The notes under the pieces: model-generated
Seen by the model: the letters and a program-made list of their open reading frames with translations, nothing else
Databases searched by the model: none
Told to the model about the DNA's origin: nothing
Made by a program: the position numbers and the translations under genes
NCBI GenBank assembly: GCA_003354005.1
Contig: PIWD01000008.1
Coordinates: forward strand, 1-43,833
Length of the DNA: 43,833 nucleotides
From: Gammaproteobacteria bacterium
GTDB taxonomy: Bacteria > Pseudomonadota > Gammaproteobacteria > PIWD01
Direction of reading: 5' to 3'
Shown: piece after piece, positions 6,267-12,493 of the stretch
How positions within the stretch are numbered: the stretch's first letter is position 1
Layout of the letters: every line of letters starts with the position of its first letter

Positions 6267-6471
6267 TATGCGAGATATTAAGCCTGGCTCGTTGTTTATC
6301 AACTCAGAAAATAGGATTTTTTTGCTTTTGGGAGAGTTGGAACCAGATTTCAATGAAAGTCGTGGTTCTGCAATTAGTGTTGATCGCCGCGGTCAGGTGA
6401 GAATAAAGCAATATAACTGGCTTTGTATCCAAGAACGACAGCTGGCTGAAGAGGAATATTTTCATGAGTGA
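6259..6471 (+). CDS. KPGSLFI-family small protein, copy 1
   Basis: The first ATG, at 6259, overlaps the previous gene by 8 bases; ATG 6268 is an equally possible start. The core is IKPGSLFINSENRIFLLLGEL, then an ISVD-type strand and a conserved Trp near the end. It belongs to a six-member family in this window (6259, 6464, 6684, 14640, 15018, 15220) with the pattern hydrophobic-x-(P/A/G)-G-(S/D)-L-(F/Y)-I followed by beta strands, probably a small beta-barrel. Function unknown. Confidence 0.6.
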   Translation: MIDMRDIKPGSLFINSENRIFLLLGELEPDFNESRGSAISVDRRGQVRIKQYNWLCIQERQLAEEEYFHE

Positions 6472-6691
6472 TAACAATCATACAAACAACATCGAAGGCG
6501 GTTCGTTATATATTTATCAAACCGATAGTGTAGTTAAGATATGGTTTTTTTTGGAGCCCATGCGATGCTGTTTGAATCACCAGACAGTAAAAGCTCTTTA
6601 TATGAATTCGAGTGAACAAAGAGCTTTTATTGTGCCGAGGGTAGCGGTCCGGCCATCTGCGTTCTTGCTTGACGAGAGTTTCCATGAATAA
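6464..6691 (+). CDS. KPGSLFI-family small protein, copy 2
   Basis: It starts by overlapping the upstream gene (ATGAGTGA). After a polar N-terminus comes IEGGSLYIYQTDSVVKIWFF, the family core. It ends in DESFHE, like the YFHE end of copy 1, because those codons overlap the next start. The middle is divergent, with a CC pair. Function unknown. Confidence 0.55.
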   Translation: MSDNNHTNNIEGGSLYIYQTDSVVKIWFFLEPMRCCLNHQTVKALYMNSSEQRAFIVPRVAVRPSAFLLDESFHE

Positions 6692-6890
6692 AACTATCAA
6701 AGCGGGCTCGTTATATATCAACTTATCGAACGTTATTTATTTGGTTTTGGAGGATCCGGCTCCGGGTGATGGTGACTATGCCCGCGCGCTTTCTGTTGAT
6801 GTTGATGAAGAGTATATACAAATAAAGCCATGGTCGTGGCGATCGGTTAATGGCAGACCTCCATTCACTGGGGAGATTCTTCAATCGTGA
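6684..6890 (+). CDS. KPGSLFI-family small protein, copy 3
   Basis: ATG 6684 (MNKTIKAGSLYIN) is chosen because it places the family core at the N-terminus as in copies 1 and 2; an upstream in-frame ATG at 6669 lies inside the previous gene. The core is followed by LSNVIYLVLED, ARALSVDVD and a conserved W-x-W near IKPWSW. It is the third tandem member directly after the serine-tagged proteins. Function unknown. Confidence 0.6.
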   Translation: MNKTIKAGSLYINLSNVIYLVLEDPAPGDGDYARALSVDVDEEYIQIKPWSWRSVNGRPPFTGEILQS

Positions 6891-6915
6891 AGGGTTGTTT
6901 TGTAATATTTAAAGC

Positions 6916-7143
6916 ATGAGCATCAAAATCATTATTCGCGAACACAAAGATAAAATCTCAGGCGGCTTGGCTGACAAGGCGCAACCATCAGACTTTGACT
7001 CAGAACAGCTCAAAAAGGGCATAAAAATCGAGCTGGAGCACACGAACGACGAGGATGTGGCCAAGGAGATAGCCATGGATCACTTGGCTGAGGATCCGGA
7101 ATACTATACAAAATTGAGTAAAATCGAGGGTGATCATGAATGA
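6916..7143 (+). CDS. DUF5661-like protein (75 aa)
   Basis: The second half, KKGIKIELEHTNDEDVAKEI followed by AMDHLAEDPEYYTKL, matches the conserved pattern of DUF5661, a short domain frequent in phages and often near virion or structural genes; its biochemical role is not known. The length is typical for a stand-alone copy. The next gene starts inside its last codons. Confidence 0.7.
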   Translation: MSIKIIIREHKDKISGGLADKAQPSDFDSEQLKKGIKIELEHTNDEDVAKEIAMDHLAEDPEYYTKLSKIEGDHE

Positions 7144-7246
7144 TGAAGTTGAGCGGTTTACACAAGCTCGTCGAACTATTCTTAGTGGTTATTGGGAAAT
7201 TTTTGATTCTGTGGCACAAATTGAGCGAATGAGGAAAAATGTTTAG
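7136..7246 (+). CDS. small hypothetical protein (36 aa)
   Basis: Starts at ATG 7136 within the end of the DUF5661 gene, with a GAGGG ribosome binding site at about 7126. It encodes MNDEVERFTQARRTILSGYW and onward, a single charged amphipathic helix region, and ends in an 8-base overlap with the next gene. Overlap on both sides and good spacing support translation. Function unknown. Confidence 0.5.
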   Translation: MNDEVERFTQARRTILSGYWEIFDSVAQIERMRKNV

Positions 7247-7757
7247 TTGGATAAAAAGTGTCGTGGCAGCCTTGAGATGCAAGGAGGAAATAGAAACTCA
7301 ATTACATTGGAGCCCATCAAATCGATATCAGTTGGAAGTGAAGAGTTACGATACTGGAAAAGGATATTGGAATTACACCAAAGGTATTATCTCTGACGAT
7401 ATTGGAAATATTATTGCCACTGTTTGTCGGAACTATAGCCGCTTTCCGTTTGCTTGGGTAGAGGATCATTCCAAAGGTGATTTCCTGGTTTGTGGAGAGA
7501 ATTATCAAGGCCAAACCGTAATCAATCTACAGACAGCTGAGCGAGTAAATTACCTTCCAGAAGAAGCGAAACATGGTTTCGGGTTTTGTTGGGCTTCTTT
7601 TGAGCCTAACGAAGAAAAGACCAAGTTAGAAGTTGATGGGTGTATTTGGGCAGGGCCATATGAGACAATTGTGGTAGATTTTAGTGAACCAATGAATCCT
7701 CCTTGGCCGGTTTTTGAAGGTCCGTATTGTGATGATGATGACGATGAGGATGAATGA
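7239..7757 (+). CDS. hypothetical protein with repeated beta-strand pattern (172 aa)
   Basis: From residue 27 the sequence HWSPSNRYQLEVKSY, then GYWNYTKG, CRNYSRFPFAWV, FLVCGENYQGQTVINL, FGFCWASFEPNEEKT and DGCIWAGPYETIVVDF resembles a widespread bacterial family of uncharacterised WD40-like proteins. The blades end in aromatic and glycine-rich turns. The C-terminus is a run of Asp and Glu. Codons are similar to the surrounding phage genes. Function unknown. Confidence 0.6.
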   Translation: MFSWIKSVVAALRCKEEIETQLHWSPSNRYQLEVKSYDTGKGYWNYTKGIISDDIGNIIATVCRNYSRFPFAWVEDHSKGDFLVCGENYQGQTVINLQTAERVNYLPEEAKHGFGFCWASFEPNEEKTKLEVDGCIWAGPYETIVVDFSEPMNPPWPVFEGPYCDDDDDEDE

Positions 7758-7771
7758 ATATAAAAAAACTG

Positions 7772-7800
7772 TTGACATCGGGATAGTTATCTGATATAGT
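7772..7800 (+). promoter_or_regulatory. sigma70-type promoter before tRNA cluster
   Basis: Consensus TTGACA at 7772-7777 and TATAGT at 7795-7800 are separated by 17 bases. The tRNA-Met gene starts 11 bases downstream of the -10 element. This is the best host-type promoter in the window and would drive the tRNA-Met, tRNA-like and tRNA-Lys cluster, possibly continuing into the HEAT-repeat gene. Confidence 0.7.
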
Positions 7801-7810
7801 CTAAACATAA

Positions 7811-7880
7811 TGCTGGGAGGCTCGGTAGCCCGCGAAGCTTCATACGCTACGTTGTGCAGATTCGATTTCTGCCTCAGCAA
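7811..7880 (+). tRNA. tRNA-Met or tRNA-Ile2 (anticodon CAT)
   Basis: Acceptor TGCTGGG pairs with CTCAGCA. Anticodon arm GAAGC-TTCATAC-GCTAC has one A-A mismatch and gives CAT. T arm is GCAGA-TTCGATT-TCTGC. The D arm is very short (GGCT-CGGT-AGCC), making the tRNA only 70 bases. The T1-A72 acceptor pair argues against an ordinary initiator. Met elongator and lysidine-type Ile cannot be told apart here. Confidence 0.75.
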
Positions 7881-7882
7881 CA

Positions 7883-7943
7883 GAGCCGGTAGCTTAAAAG
7901 GTGAGAGTATGCGAGGTTGGTGGTTCAATTCCATCCCGGCTCA
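7883..7943 (+). pseudogene. tRNA-like gene lacking an anticodon arm
   Basis: Acceptor GAGCCGG/CCGGCTC is perfect and the T arm GGTGG-TTCAATT-CCATC is good. Only 29 bases lie between them, starting TAGCTTAAAAGGT as in a normal D arm and continuing to GTATGCGAGGTT, which looks like the 3' side of a variable region. There is no 5-bp stem with a 7-base loop, so the anticodon arm seems deleted. It sits between two normal tRNAs in one cluster. It is either a decayed tRNA or an acceptor/T-arm mimic. Confidence 0.6.
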
Positions 7944-7946
7944 TTT

Positions 7947-8017
7947 GGGACATTGGCATATCGACTGTGCAACGGTCTCTTAAACCGTAGAGGTAGGTTT
8001 AACTCCTACATGTCCCA
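7947..8017 (+). tRNA. tRNA-Lys (anticodon CTT)
   Basis: Acceptor GGGACAT pairs perfectly with ATGTCCC. Anticodon arm ACGGT-CTCTTAA-ACCGT gives CTT, reading AAG. T arm is GTAGG-TTTAACT-CCTAC. The D stem is GCA/TGC. Discriminator is A. Confidence 0.9.
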
Positions 8018-8043
8018 CAACAACTCACATTTGGGTAACAGAA

Positions 8044-9228
8044 ATGTTCGAAAAACTAAAGAACTTCTTCAAGGGTAGCAAAAAGGGCGCCGCGAAGAAG
8101 AAAACAAAAAGATCCAAGCCAATGAGGCAACCTCGTTACGATGATGTTTATTTTGAAGGTCTCGAATGGTTGGATTCATTAGCTGAAGGCTCCTCGAAAG
8201 CCGTTGATGCAAGTGATTTTGATTCAATCGCCGAGAGCAATCCGAAGCAATTGATTAGATTCCTGGAGGCAGAACAAGATATTGGAAATCTCACGTTCGC
8301 CGCAGAAGCTGCCGCGGGTATAGAAGACAGTCACCTTGCGGTCCCAGTTCTCCTAAGGTTGCTAGAGCATGAAAGTCCCATCGTTAGAGAGGGAATTGTC
8401 TATGGTCTTGCTGGCCACATTGAAGTCTGGGATCTTGGGCGTGCGTTCAAAGAGCTTGTTGAGAATGATCCAAGCCCTGGCGTTCGAGAAGCCGCCGCTG
8501 ATGCTTTGGATGATGTTAATCAATTTAACATGAGCAGATCCGGGATTCATAGTCAACGAGAGTTAGTGTGGGAAGAACCGGAAACTGAGATGGTCAGCCA
8601 AACTCCAGTGCGGTTCTATCATGCGACGGTTAAACAGAAGGAGCCTCCATTGCCACCACTACCAGATTGCAGGAAATATGAATTAGGTCCAGGAACCCAT
8701 TCTCAGCGGGTGGATTCAAACGGTTCTGTCACAGAAGTATATACAGCTGCAATGGAGTGTGTTTCTGGTGAACATTGTCGTTGCAAATGTGGGCTGCCGA
8801 AGGAACAGCGTCAAGAGAAGATTGAGCGACTGATTAAAGAAACTGGTCCTTTGGAAATTGATGGTGCTTTTGCGTTTCCTATACCAACCAGCTTTCAGCG
8901 AGTTTGGGATAATGATGAAGACGCAGCGTATGATGAAATTGGTCCCGAAACAGTCTTGGATGATGTTCGGGATTTCAAAGCCAGTTGTGGTCTATGCCCA
9001 ATATGCCAAGAGCAGGTTTGGTATGTGCACGACGGATGGGACGCTTTCATGAGTGACGGGAGGCATCCACCAATGGACGACCCAATTACATTGTCGTGTC
9101 GCTGCACCGTGGAAAGAGCTGAGTTTGTTACAAATGAGCCTGGCAAAGGTGTGTTCTCGAAAGAAAAGCTTGGCAATGGTGAGATCACTGTTTACACCGC
9201 TCGGGAAAAACAAAAAGAAGAAAAATGA
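8044..9228 (+). CDS. HEAT-repeat protein with Cys-rich C-terminal region (394 aa)
   Basis: The first 30 residues are Lys/Arg-rich. Residues about 65-165 contain two to three HEAT-like helical repeats (LAVPVLLRLLEHESPIVREG and PSPGVREAAADALDDV), a protein-interaction fold. Two cysteine groups follow: CVSGEHCRCKCG near residue 240, and CGLCPIC with a later CRC in the last 100 residues, which could bind zinc. The start ATG is preceded by a weak GGGTAA. Both halves suggest a scaffold or adaptor; no enzyme motif is visible. Confidence 0.65.
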   Translation: MFEKLKNFFKGSKKGAAKKKTKRSKPMRQPRYDDVYFEGLEWLDSLAEGSSKAVDASDFDSIAESNPKQLIRFLEAEQDIGNLTFAAEAAAGIEDSHLAVPVLLRLLEHESPIVREGIVYGLAGHIEVWDLGRAFKELVENDPSPGVREAAADALDDVNQFNMSRSGIHSQRELVWEEPETEMVSQTPVRFYHATVKQKEPPLPPLPDCRKYELGPGTHSQRVDSNGSVTEVYTAAMECVSGEHCRCKCGLPKEQRQEKIERLIKETGPLEIDGAFAFPIPTSFQRVWDNDEDAAYDEIGPETVLDDVRDFKASCGLCPICQEQVWYVHDGWDAFMSDGRHPPMDDPITLSCRCTVERAEFVTNEPGKGVFSKEKLGNGEITVYTAREKQKEEK

Positions 9229-9302
9229 ACATATTAATAGGGACAGCGTTTGTGGTAGGTCTTTTATTTGGTGCCTTGATAATAGCAGTAACGAGCCTTT
9301 AG
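9225..9302 (+). CDS. 25-residue membrane peptide
   Basis: It starts at an ATGA overlap with the HEAT-repeat gene and consists almost entirely of one transmembrane segment (ILIGTAFVVGLLFGALIIAV). The tight coupling to the upstream stop supports expression. It is the first of four small membrane proteins between 9225 and 10046. Confidence 0.45.
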   Translation: MNILIGTAFVVGLLFGALIIAVTSL

Positions 9303-9346
9303 ATTTTATGAAGATAACAGCATGATTTGTGAATTTATCTTAATAG

Positions 9347-9418
9347 GCAGGTGAAGCATAACTGGTGATGCAAGAGATTTCCAATCTCAAGAAGGGGTTT
9401 CGAGTACCTCCACCTGCT
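9347..9418 (+). tRNA. tRNA-Gly (anticodon TCC)
   Basis: Acceptor GCAGGTG pairs with CACCTGC. D arm is GCAT/ATGC. The anticodon loop TTTCCAA gives TCC, with a four-pair stem and an A-A at the base. T arm is GGGGT-TTCGAGT-ACCTC. It reads GGA and GGG. Confidence 0.88.
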
Positions 9419-9439
9419 CAAGATTTTGGATATTAAAAC

Positions 9440-9604
9440 ATGAAAGATGATTTAGCTGGTGTTTTTATTGTAATTGGCATAAGTTGCATTTGGGCTGCTT
9501 TATGCTATTTGATGTGTGACTTCTTGTTCGGCATTGGAATGATGAGTCATATTATGACGGCTGTTGGTGCCACGATCATTGGTGCCACTTTTTTACCGGA
9601 GTGA
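9440..9604 (+). CDS. small membrane protein (54 aa), two transmembrane segments
   Basis: The protein reads MKDDLAGVFIVIGISCIWAA and continues with a second hydrophobic stretch (HIMTAVGATIIGATFL). Both helices are short, with a Cys/Met-rich turn between them. It starts at ATG 9440 after tRNA-Gly and leads directly into the next small membrane protein. Function unknown. Confidence 0.5.
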   Translation: MKDDLAGVFIVIGISCIWAALCYLMCDFLFGIGMMSHIMTAVGATIIGATFLPE

Positions 9605-9609
9605 AAGAA

Positions 9610-9807
9610 ATGACATTTATGAGGTGGGTTATGAGGTGGGTGGTTTATATTGCAATTTTGGTTATTCCTGGATTTCTGATGGCCCATTTTTTCTCCCGAG
9701 CGTTGGCCAACCCGTCGGTAATGATAGCAGCAGTATTCGGCTGTGGCCTGTATGGTTGGGTGCTTGGCAGTAATATTGAGAGTGTTTTTAAGTGGCTCAA
9801 GATATGA
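9610..9807 (+). CDS. small membrane protein, copy A (65 aa)
   Basis: GGAG at 9598-9601 lies 8 bases before ATG 9610; a GTG at 9601 and ATG 9619 are alternatives. Two transmembrane helices (VVYIAILVIPGFLMAHFF and MIAAVFGCGLYGWVLG) are followed by VFKWLKI at the C-terminus. It is paralogous to the next gene, which has the same two-helix layout and ends IYKWLKI. Confidence 0.55.
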   Translation: MTFMRWVMRWVVYIAILVIPGFLMAHFFSRALANPSVMIAAVFGCGLYGWVLGSNIESVFKWLKI

Positions 9808-9818
9808 GTGGGAGAAAA

Positions 9819-10046
9819 ATGAAAGAAACGAACAACAATAGGGGCTTCAATGTGAGAGGAGAAATGACACTTAAGAGATGGGCGGTTTTGATGGTACCAA
9901 TTGTGATTTTTGGATACTTGTTTGGCTCGTGGGCGGCACGTGAGTTGCCATTATATGCTGCGATTCTTGGCTGCTTCGCGGTAGGTATAATTGGCTACTG
10001 GTATGGTAAGTGCGCTGACAAGATTTACAAGTGGCTTAAGATTTGA
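9819..10046 (+). CDS. small membrane protein, copy B (75 aa)
   Basis: GGAG at 9812-9815 precedes ATG 9819. After a polar N-terminus come two transmembrane segments (WAVLMVPIVIFGYLFG and LYAAILGCFAVGIIGYWYG) and the end KIYKWLKI, matching copy A. A tandem duplication with strong divergence is likely. The stop codon overlaps the first bases of the tRNA-like gene at 10045. Role unknown; the cationic tail suggests a cytoplasmic C-terminus. Confidence 0.55.
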   Translation: MKETNNNRGFNVRGEMTLKRWAVLMVPIVIFGYLFGSWAARELPLYAAILGCFAVGIIGYWYGKCADKIYKWLKI

Positions 10047-10107
10047 ATGCGTGGCTGAATGATTTAGGCACTTGAGGATTATGTCGGTTTGATCCCGACC
10101 GCATTCT
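10045..10107 (+). pseudogene. tRNA-like gene with truncated anticodon region
   Basis: Acceptor GAATGCG/CGCATTC is perfect and the T arm GTCGG-TTTGATC-CCGAC is perfect. The D region resembles a normal one (GGCTGAATGATTTAGGC), but only 13 bases (ACTTGAGGATTAT) remain before the T stem, too few for an anticodon arm plus variable region. About eight or more bases are missing. It is followed after two bases by a normal tRNA-Val. Confidence 0.6.
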
Positions 10108-10109
10108 AT

Positions 10110-10183
10110 GACCGTGTGAAGCCGAGCGGTCAGGCTCTTCCGTTACATGGAATGATATGTAGGTTCAAATCCTATCGCGGTTA
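10110..10183 (+). tRNA. tRNA-Val (anticodon TAC)
   Basis: Acceptor GACCGTG pairs with CGCGGTT (wobbles at two or three positions). D arm is AGCC/GGCT. Anticodon loop GTTACAT within stem TTCC/GGAA gives TAC. T arm is GTAGG-TTCAAAT-CCTAT. It reads GUA and related codons. Confidence 0.82.
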
Positions 10184-10200
10184 CAAAAAAGGAAGAACGA

Positions 10201-10472
10201 TGTCGAGAACAACAAGGGAAGATATTAGTCGCTGGTTCGCTAGGGGCGTTGAGAGGGGCAGTGCCTTCATGATTGTTGCGTGCGACACTTTCTCTTACGA
10301 AGACTATCCGGTTTTTGTAGATAGTACTGACGATTTCAAGGAAGAATATGACAAGGTCAATGGTCGAAATATGCAGAAGGTCATGGAAGTTTACGATTTC
10401 TCTATGGATGCGGCTAAGCAACTAAGCCAGCACCGAGCGTTCAACTTTCCGACTGGGTTCGTGAGATCATGA
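10201..10472 (+). CDS. conserved phage-type hypothetical protein (90 aa)
   Basis: A good ribosome binding site (AAGGAAG) precedes ATG 10201. The protein contains ISRWFARGVERGSAFMIVAC, then DTFSYEDYPVFV and MQKVMEVYDFSMDAAKQL. I recall this pattern (a G-x-x-x-G, then a hydrophobic CDTF-x-Y-x-DYPV core) from uncharacterised phage and bacterial proteins. Function unknown. Its TGA overlaps the first ATG of the release-factor gene. Confidence 0.6.
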
Positions 10473-11189
10473 GCAAAACAAAAAAGGAAAAAAGAGAAAT
10501 GTCTTCGGTTATAATTGAGATTAGAGCAGCAGAGGGTGGCTTAGACGCCAAAGATCTTGTTCGTGAGCAAGCAGCGATCTATCTTCGCTATGCTTCGCGG
10601 AGGTGCCTTTGATGCTGAGTTCATTGAGCAACGTAGTTCTATTTGCGTTCTGAGGGTCATCGGTGCAGCTGCAGTCGAAGCGTTTGAGCATGAAGCAGGT
10701 TCTCATTCTTGGCAAAGGCTGTCAGCTGGACGTGAACAAAAGATTCATACATCATTGATAACAGTTGCTATTCTGCCAGAACCTGAAGAAACTGAACTGC
10801 CTGCAATCAAAAAGCAAGATTTGCGATACGAAGCAACGAAAGGTCAAGGACCAGGCGGCCAGCATCGAAACAAGACAAATTCAGCAATTTGGCTGACACA
10901 CTTGCCAACTGGCTTAAAAGTCTGGTGCGACGCAGAAAGAAGTCAAGCAAGAAATAAAGAATTAGCTTTAGCAGTCCTCAGAGCGAGGCTTTATGAGCGA
11001 GAGCAAAAGAAAAATAATTCTTGCAGAAACACCAAAAGGAAAGCTCAGTTAGGCTCAGGTTCTCGTGGCAGCAAAAAGAGGACAATAAGAATCCAAGATA
11101 ATCAAGTTATAGATCACGAACTTAAAAAGCGCATGAGGTATAAAGATTATAAGAAAGGCATTCTAGGCAAGTTTTATGATTCACGCTAA
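10469..11189 (+). CDS. class I peptide-chain release factor with programmed +1 frameshift
   Basis: Two frames together encode one release factor: 10469-10609, then +1 into 10611-11189 (239 residues). The first part reads IIEIRAAEGGLDAKDLVREQ, the start of release-factor domain 2; the second continues through HSWQRLSAGREQKIHTSLIT to the peptidyl-tRNA hydrolysis motif GGQ (about residues 129-131, GPGGQHRNKTNSA). The helical domain 1 of bacterial RF1/RF2 is absent. At the join, GGAGG-TGC-CTT-TGA reproduces the spacing of the bacterial prfB recoding site, so frameshifting would depend on slow UGA termination. The start may be ATG 10469 (ATGA overlap) or ATG 10499. The region equivalent to the RF1 PxT or RF2 SPF stop-codon loop reads SAG, so codon specificity is unclear. 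Confidence 0.82.
10599..10612 (+). promoter_or_regulatory. RF2-type +1 programmed frameshift element
   Basis: Internal Shine-Dalgarno-like GGAGG (10599-10603) is followed by three bases, then CTT (10607-10609) and the in-frame stop TGA (10610-10612). In bacterial prfB the order is the same (purine-rich SD, three bases, CUU UGA), and tRNA slippage from CUU to UUU skips one base. Here the base after the stop is T rather than C. The site joins the two halves of the release factor exactly. Confidence 0.8.
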
Positions 11190-11331
11190 ACCATATATAG
11201 AAGACCCATACGCCAAAGATTTGCACCAGCTTTTTCATAAACTTTGGACGAAGGCGGTGGGAACCGATGGTTACAACAAGTCAGAGTGGAAACAATTGGA
11301 AAGAATGATTGAAAGACTTCATAAAGTGTAG
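11176..11331 (+). CDS. small hypothetical protein (51 aa)
   Basis: It starts at ATG 11176 inside the last codons of the release factor (14-base overlap) and ends at TAG 11329-11331. It reads MIHAKPYIEDPYAKDLHQLF followed by a C-terminal amphipathic helix (SEWKQLERMIERLHKV). Compact and charged. Function unknown; co-translation with the release factor is likely. Confidence 0.5.
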   Translation: MIHAKPYIEDPYAKDLHQLFHKLWTKAVGTDGYNKSEWKQLERMIERLHKV

Positions 11332-11457
11332 AGGGCGGCAATAAAGGTGATTTGCCGGTCGAATAGGGGATGGGAGCGGCGAAGGTTCTGTTGGCTTGGC
11401 ACTGTGGAACTGGACCCTCGATACTTTTTGGTCTATTTATTTTGGATGATGTAACCA
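11332..11457 (+). other. intergenic stretch with possible RNA hairpins
   Basis: CGGCAA/TTGCCG (10-base loop) forms a hairpin around 11337-11358, and a second possible stem pairs TCGA-GGG (with a bulge, from about 11359) with CCCTCGA near 11428-11434. No T-run follows, so it does not look like an intrinsic terminator. The frame of the next gene is open back to ATG 11370, so part of it may be coding. Confidence 0.25.
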
Positions 11458-11912
11458 TGAACGAAAAAGCTCGATTGACCCAGAACGAAATGGACATCAT
11501 TGCCAAAGCAATTAGCTCTCCTCTGATCGAAGGAACTTTTGCTTTGGCCGCTATCGGGCGCATAAGAAAAGACGACATGGGCGGAGTCCAGAACGCAGCT
11601 GATTTGATGCTGCGTCAAGAAGGAATAGAGACAACCCTCGTAACAGGAATTGTTGAGTCAGAAAATCTTTATGGCGTTTTGCATACGATAAGTTCGACAG
11701 TGGAGCCAGAAAAGTGGATAAGAGATTTATTCCCAGAAGAGCAAGGTTTGGTTATAACATCAATTCTTGATTCAAAAGAAGTGATTAGTTTTGAAATCCC
11801 GCTTGGTCCGCTTGGACGTTGCAAGGACAAGGATGCTTTGTGGGATTTGACACGAAATTTTTTAAGTGCATTATTTCTTGAAAAAATTGGAAGAAACGAA
11901 AAAGTGAGTTAA
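11458..11912 (+). CDS. DHHA1-like domain protein (possible DHH phosphoesterase remnant)
   Basis: The 151 residues from ATG 11458 resemble the C-terminal half of DHH-family phosphoesterases (nanoRNase or exopolyphosphatase type): AAIGRIRKDD, then QNAADLMLRQEGIETTLVTG, and FEIPLGPLG with a C-terminal helix. The catalytic DHH half and the GGH motif are absent, so it is probably not an active phosphoesterase alone. An alternative in-frame start at 11370 would add 29 residues. I am moderately sure of the relationship. Confidence 0.45.
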
Positions 11913-11913
11913 A

Positions 11914-12207
11914 ATGAAAGAGCAACAAGGTTTATATTTTAAGAAGGACTTGGAAGATCGGATGGCAGAATTCCGATATGATTGGACGCGGGCTAATAAG
12001 AGTGACGCGGTAGTAATAACGTTCAGTCCGATGGTTGACCCCTTCTTAGCGCAAAGAACAGCCGAACGATTAATCAAAGACGTTCGTCCCTATCATCCAA
12101 TGGTTTTGATTTCTCATGGAGAGTATAAGATTGAGAAGATGACCAAATCTCAATTGATTGTTCTGCGTGATGAAATTGAGAAGCATTTGAAAGAGCGTGA
12201 TGAATAA
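11914..12207 (+). CDS. hypothetical protein (97 aa)
   Basis: It follows the previous stop by one base. It is mostly helical and charged, with a central beta-like segment SDAVVITFSPMVDPFLAQRT and a C-terminal helix rich in Lys and Glu. No motif is recognised. It is directly followed by three tRNA genes. Confidence 0.5.
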   Translation: MKEQQGLYFKKDLEDRMAEFRYDWTRANKSDAVVITFSPMVDPFLAQRTAERLIKDVRPYHPMVLISHGEYKIEKMTKSQLIVLRDEIEKHLKERDE

Positions 12208-12291
12208 GGAAGATTGCCAGAATGGGAATGGGCGCGATTGCTAGTCGTAGACGGGGTAACACCTATGTAGGTTCGAATCCTACATCTTCCG
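12208..12291 (+). tRNA. tRNA-Ser (anticodon GCT)
   Basis: Acceptor GGAAGAT pairs perfectly with ATCTTCC. Anticodon loop TTGCTAG gives GCT, with a stem that includes one wobble and one terminal mismatch. An enlarged variable arm and G discriminator fit Ser. T arm is GTAGG-TTCGAAT-CCTAC. Confidence 0.88.
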
Positions 12292-12296
12292 CTTGA

Positions 12297-12370
12297 TGGG
12301 GTGTAGCAGAAATGGTTTATGCGCCTGCCTCTGAAGCAGGGTAATGTGGGTTCAAGTCCCACCACCCCAT
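12297..12370 (+). tRNA. tRNA-Gln (anticodon CTG)
   Basis: Acceptor TGGGGTG pairs with CACCCCA. D stem is GCA/TGC. Anticodon arm CCTGC-CTCTGAA-GCAGG gives CTG. T arm is GTGGG-TTCAAGT-CCCAC. The T1-A72 pair is typical of tRNA-Gln. Confidence 0.92.
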
Positions 12371-12375
12371 TTTAC

Positions 12376-12448
12376 CCGCCAGTAGACAATCTGGTGAAGT
12401 CAGCGTCCTGATAAGGCGTGAATGTAGGTTCAAATCCTACCTGGCGGA
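12376..12448 (+). tRNA. tRNA-Ile (anticodon GAT)
   Basis: Acceptor CCGCCAG pairs with CTGGCGG. D arm is GAC/GTC. Anticodon arm GCGTC-CTGATAA-GGCGT gives GAT, with two wobble pairs. T arm is GTAGG-TTCAAAT-CCTAC. Discriminator is A. Confidence 0.9.
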
Positions 12449-12493
12449 CATGAAAATAACTAAAGAGACAATAAGCTAGAGTGTACTTATGAC

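Noticed and set aside
10557-11189. The release factor as a short gene starting at TTG 10557
   Set aside because: The bases 10499-10609 in the other frame encode the conserved start of domain 2, and the join has the exact RF2 frameshift signal.
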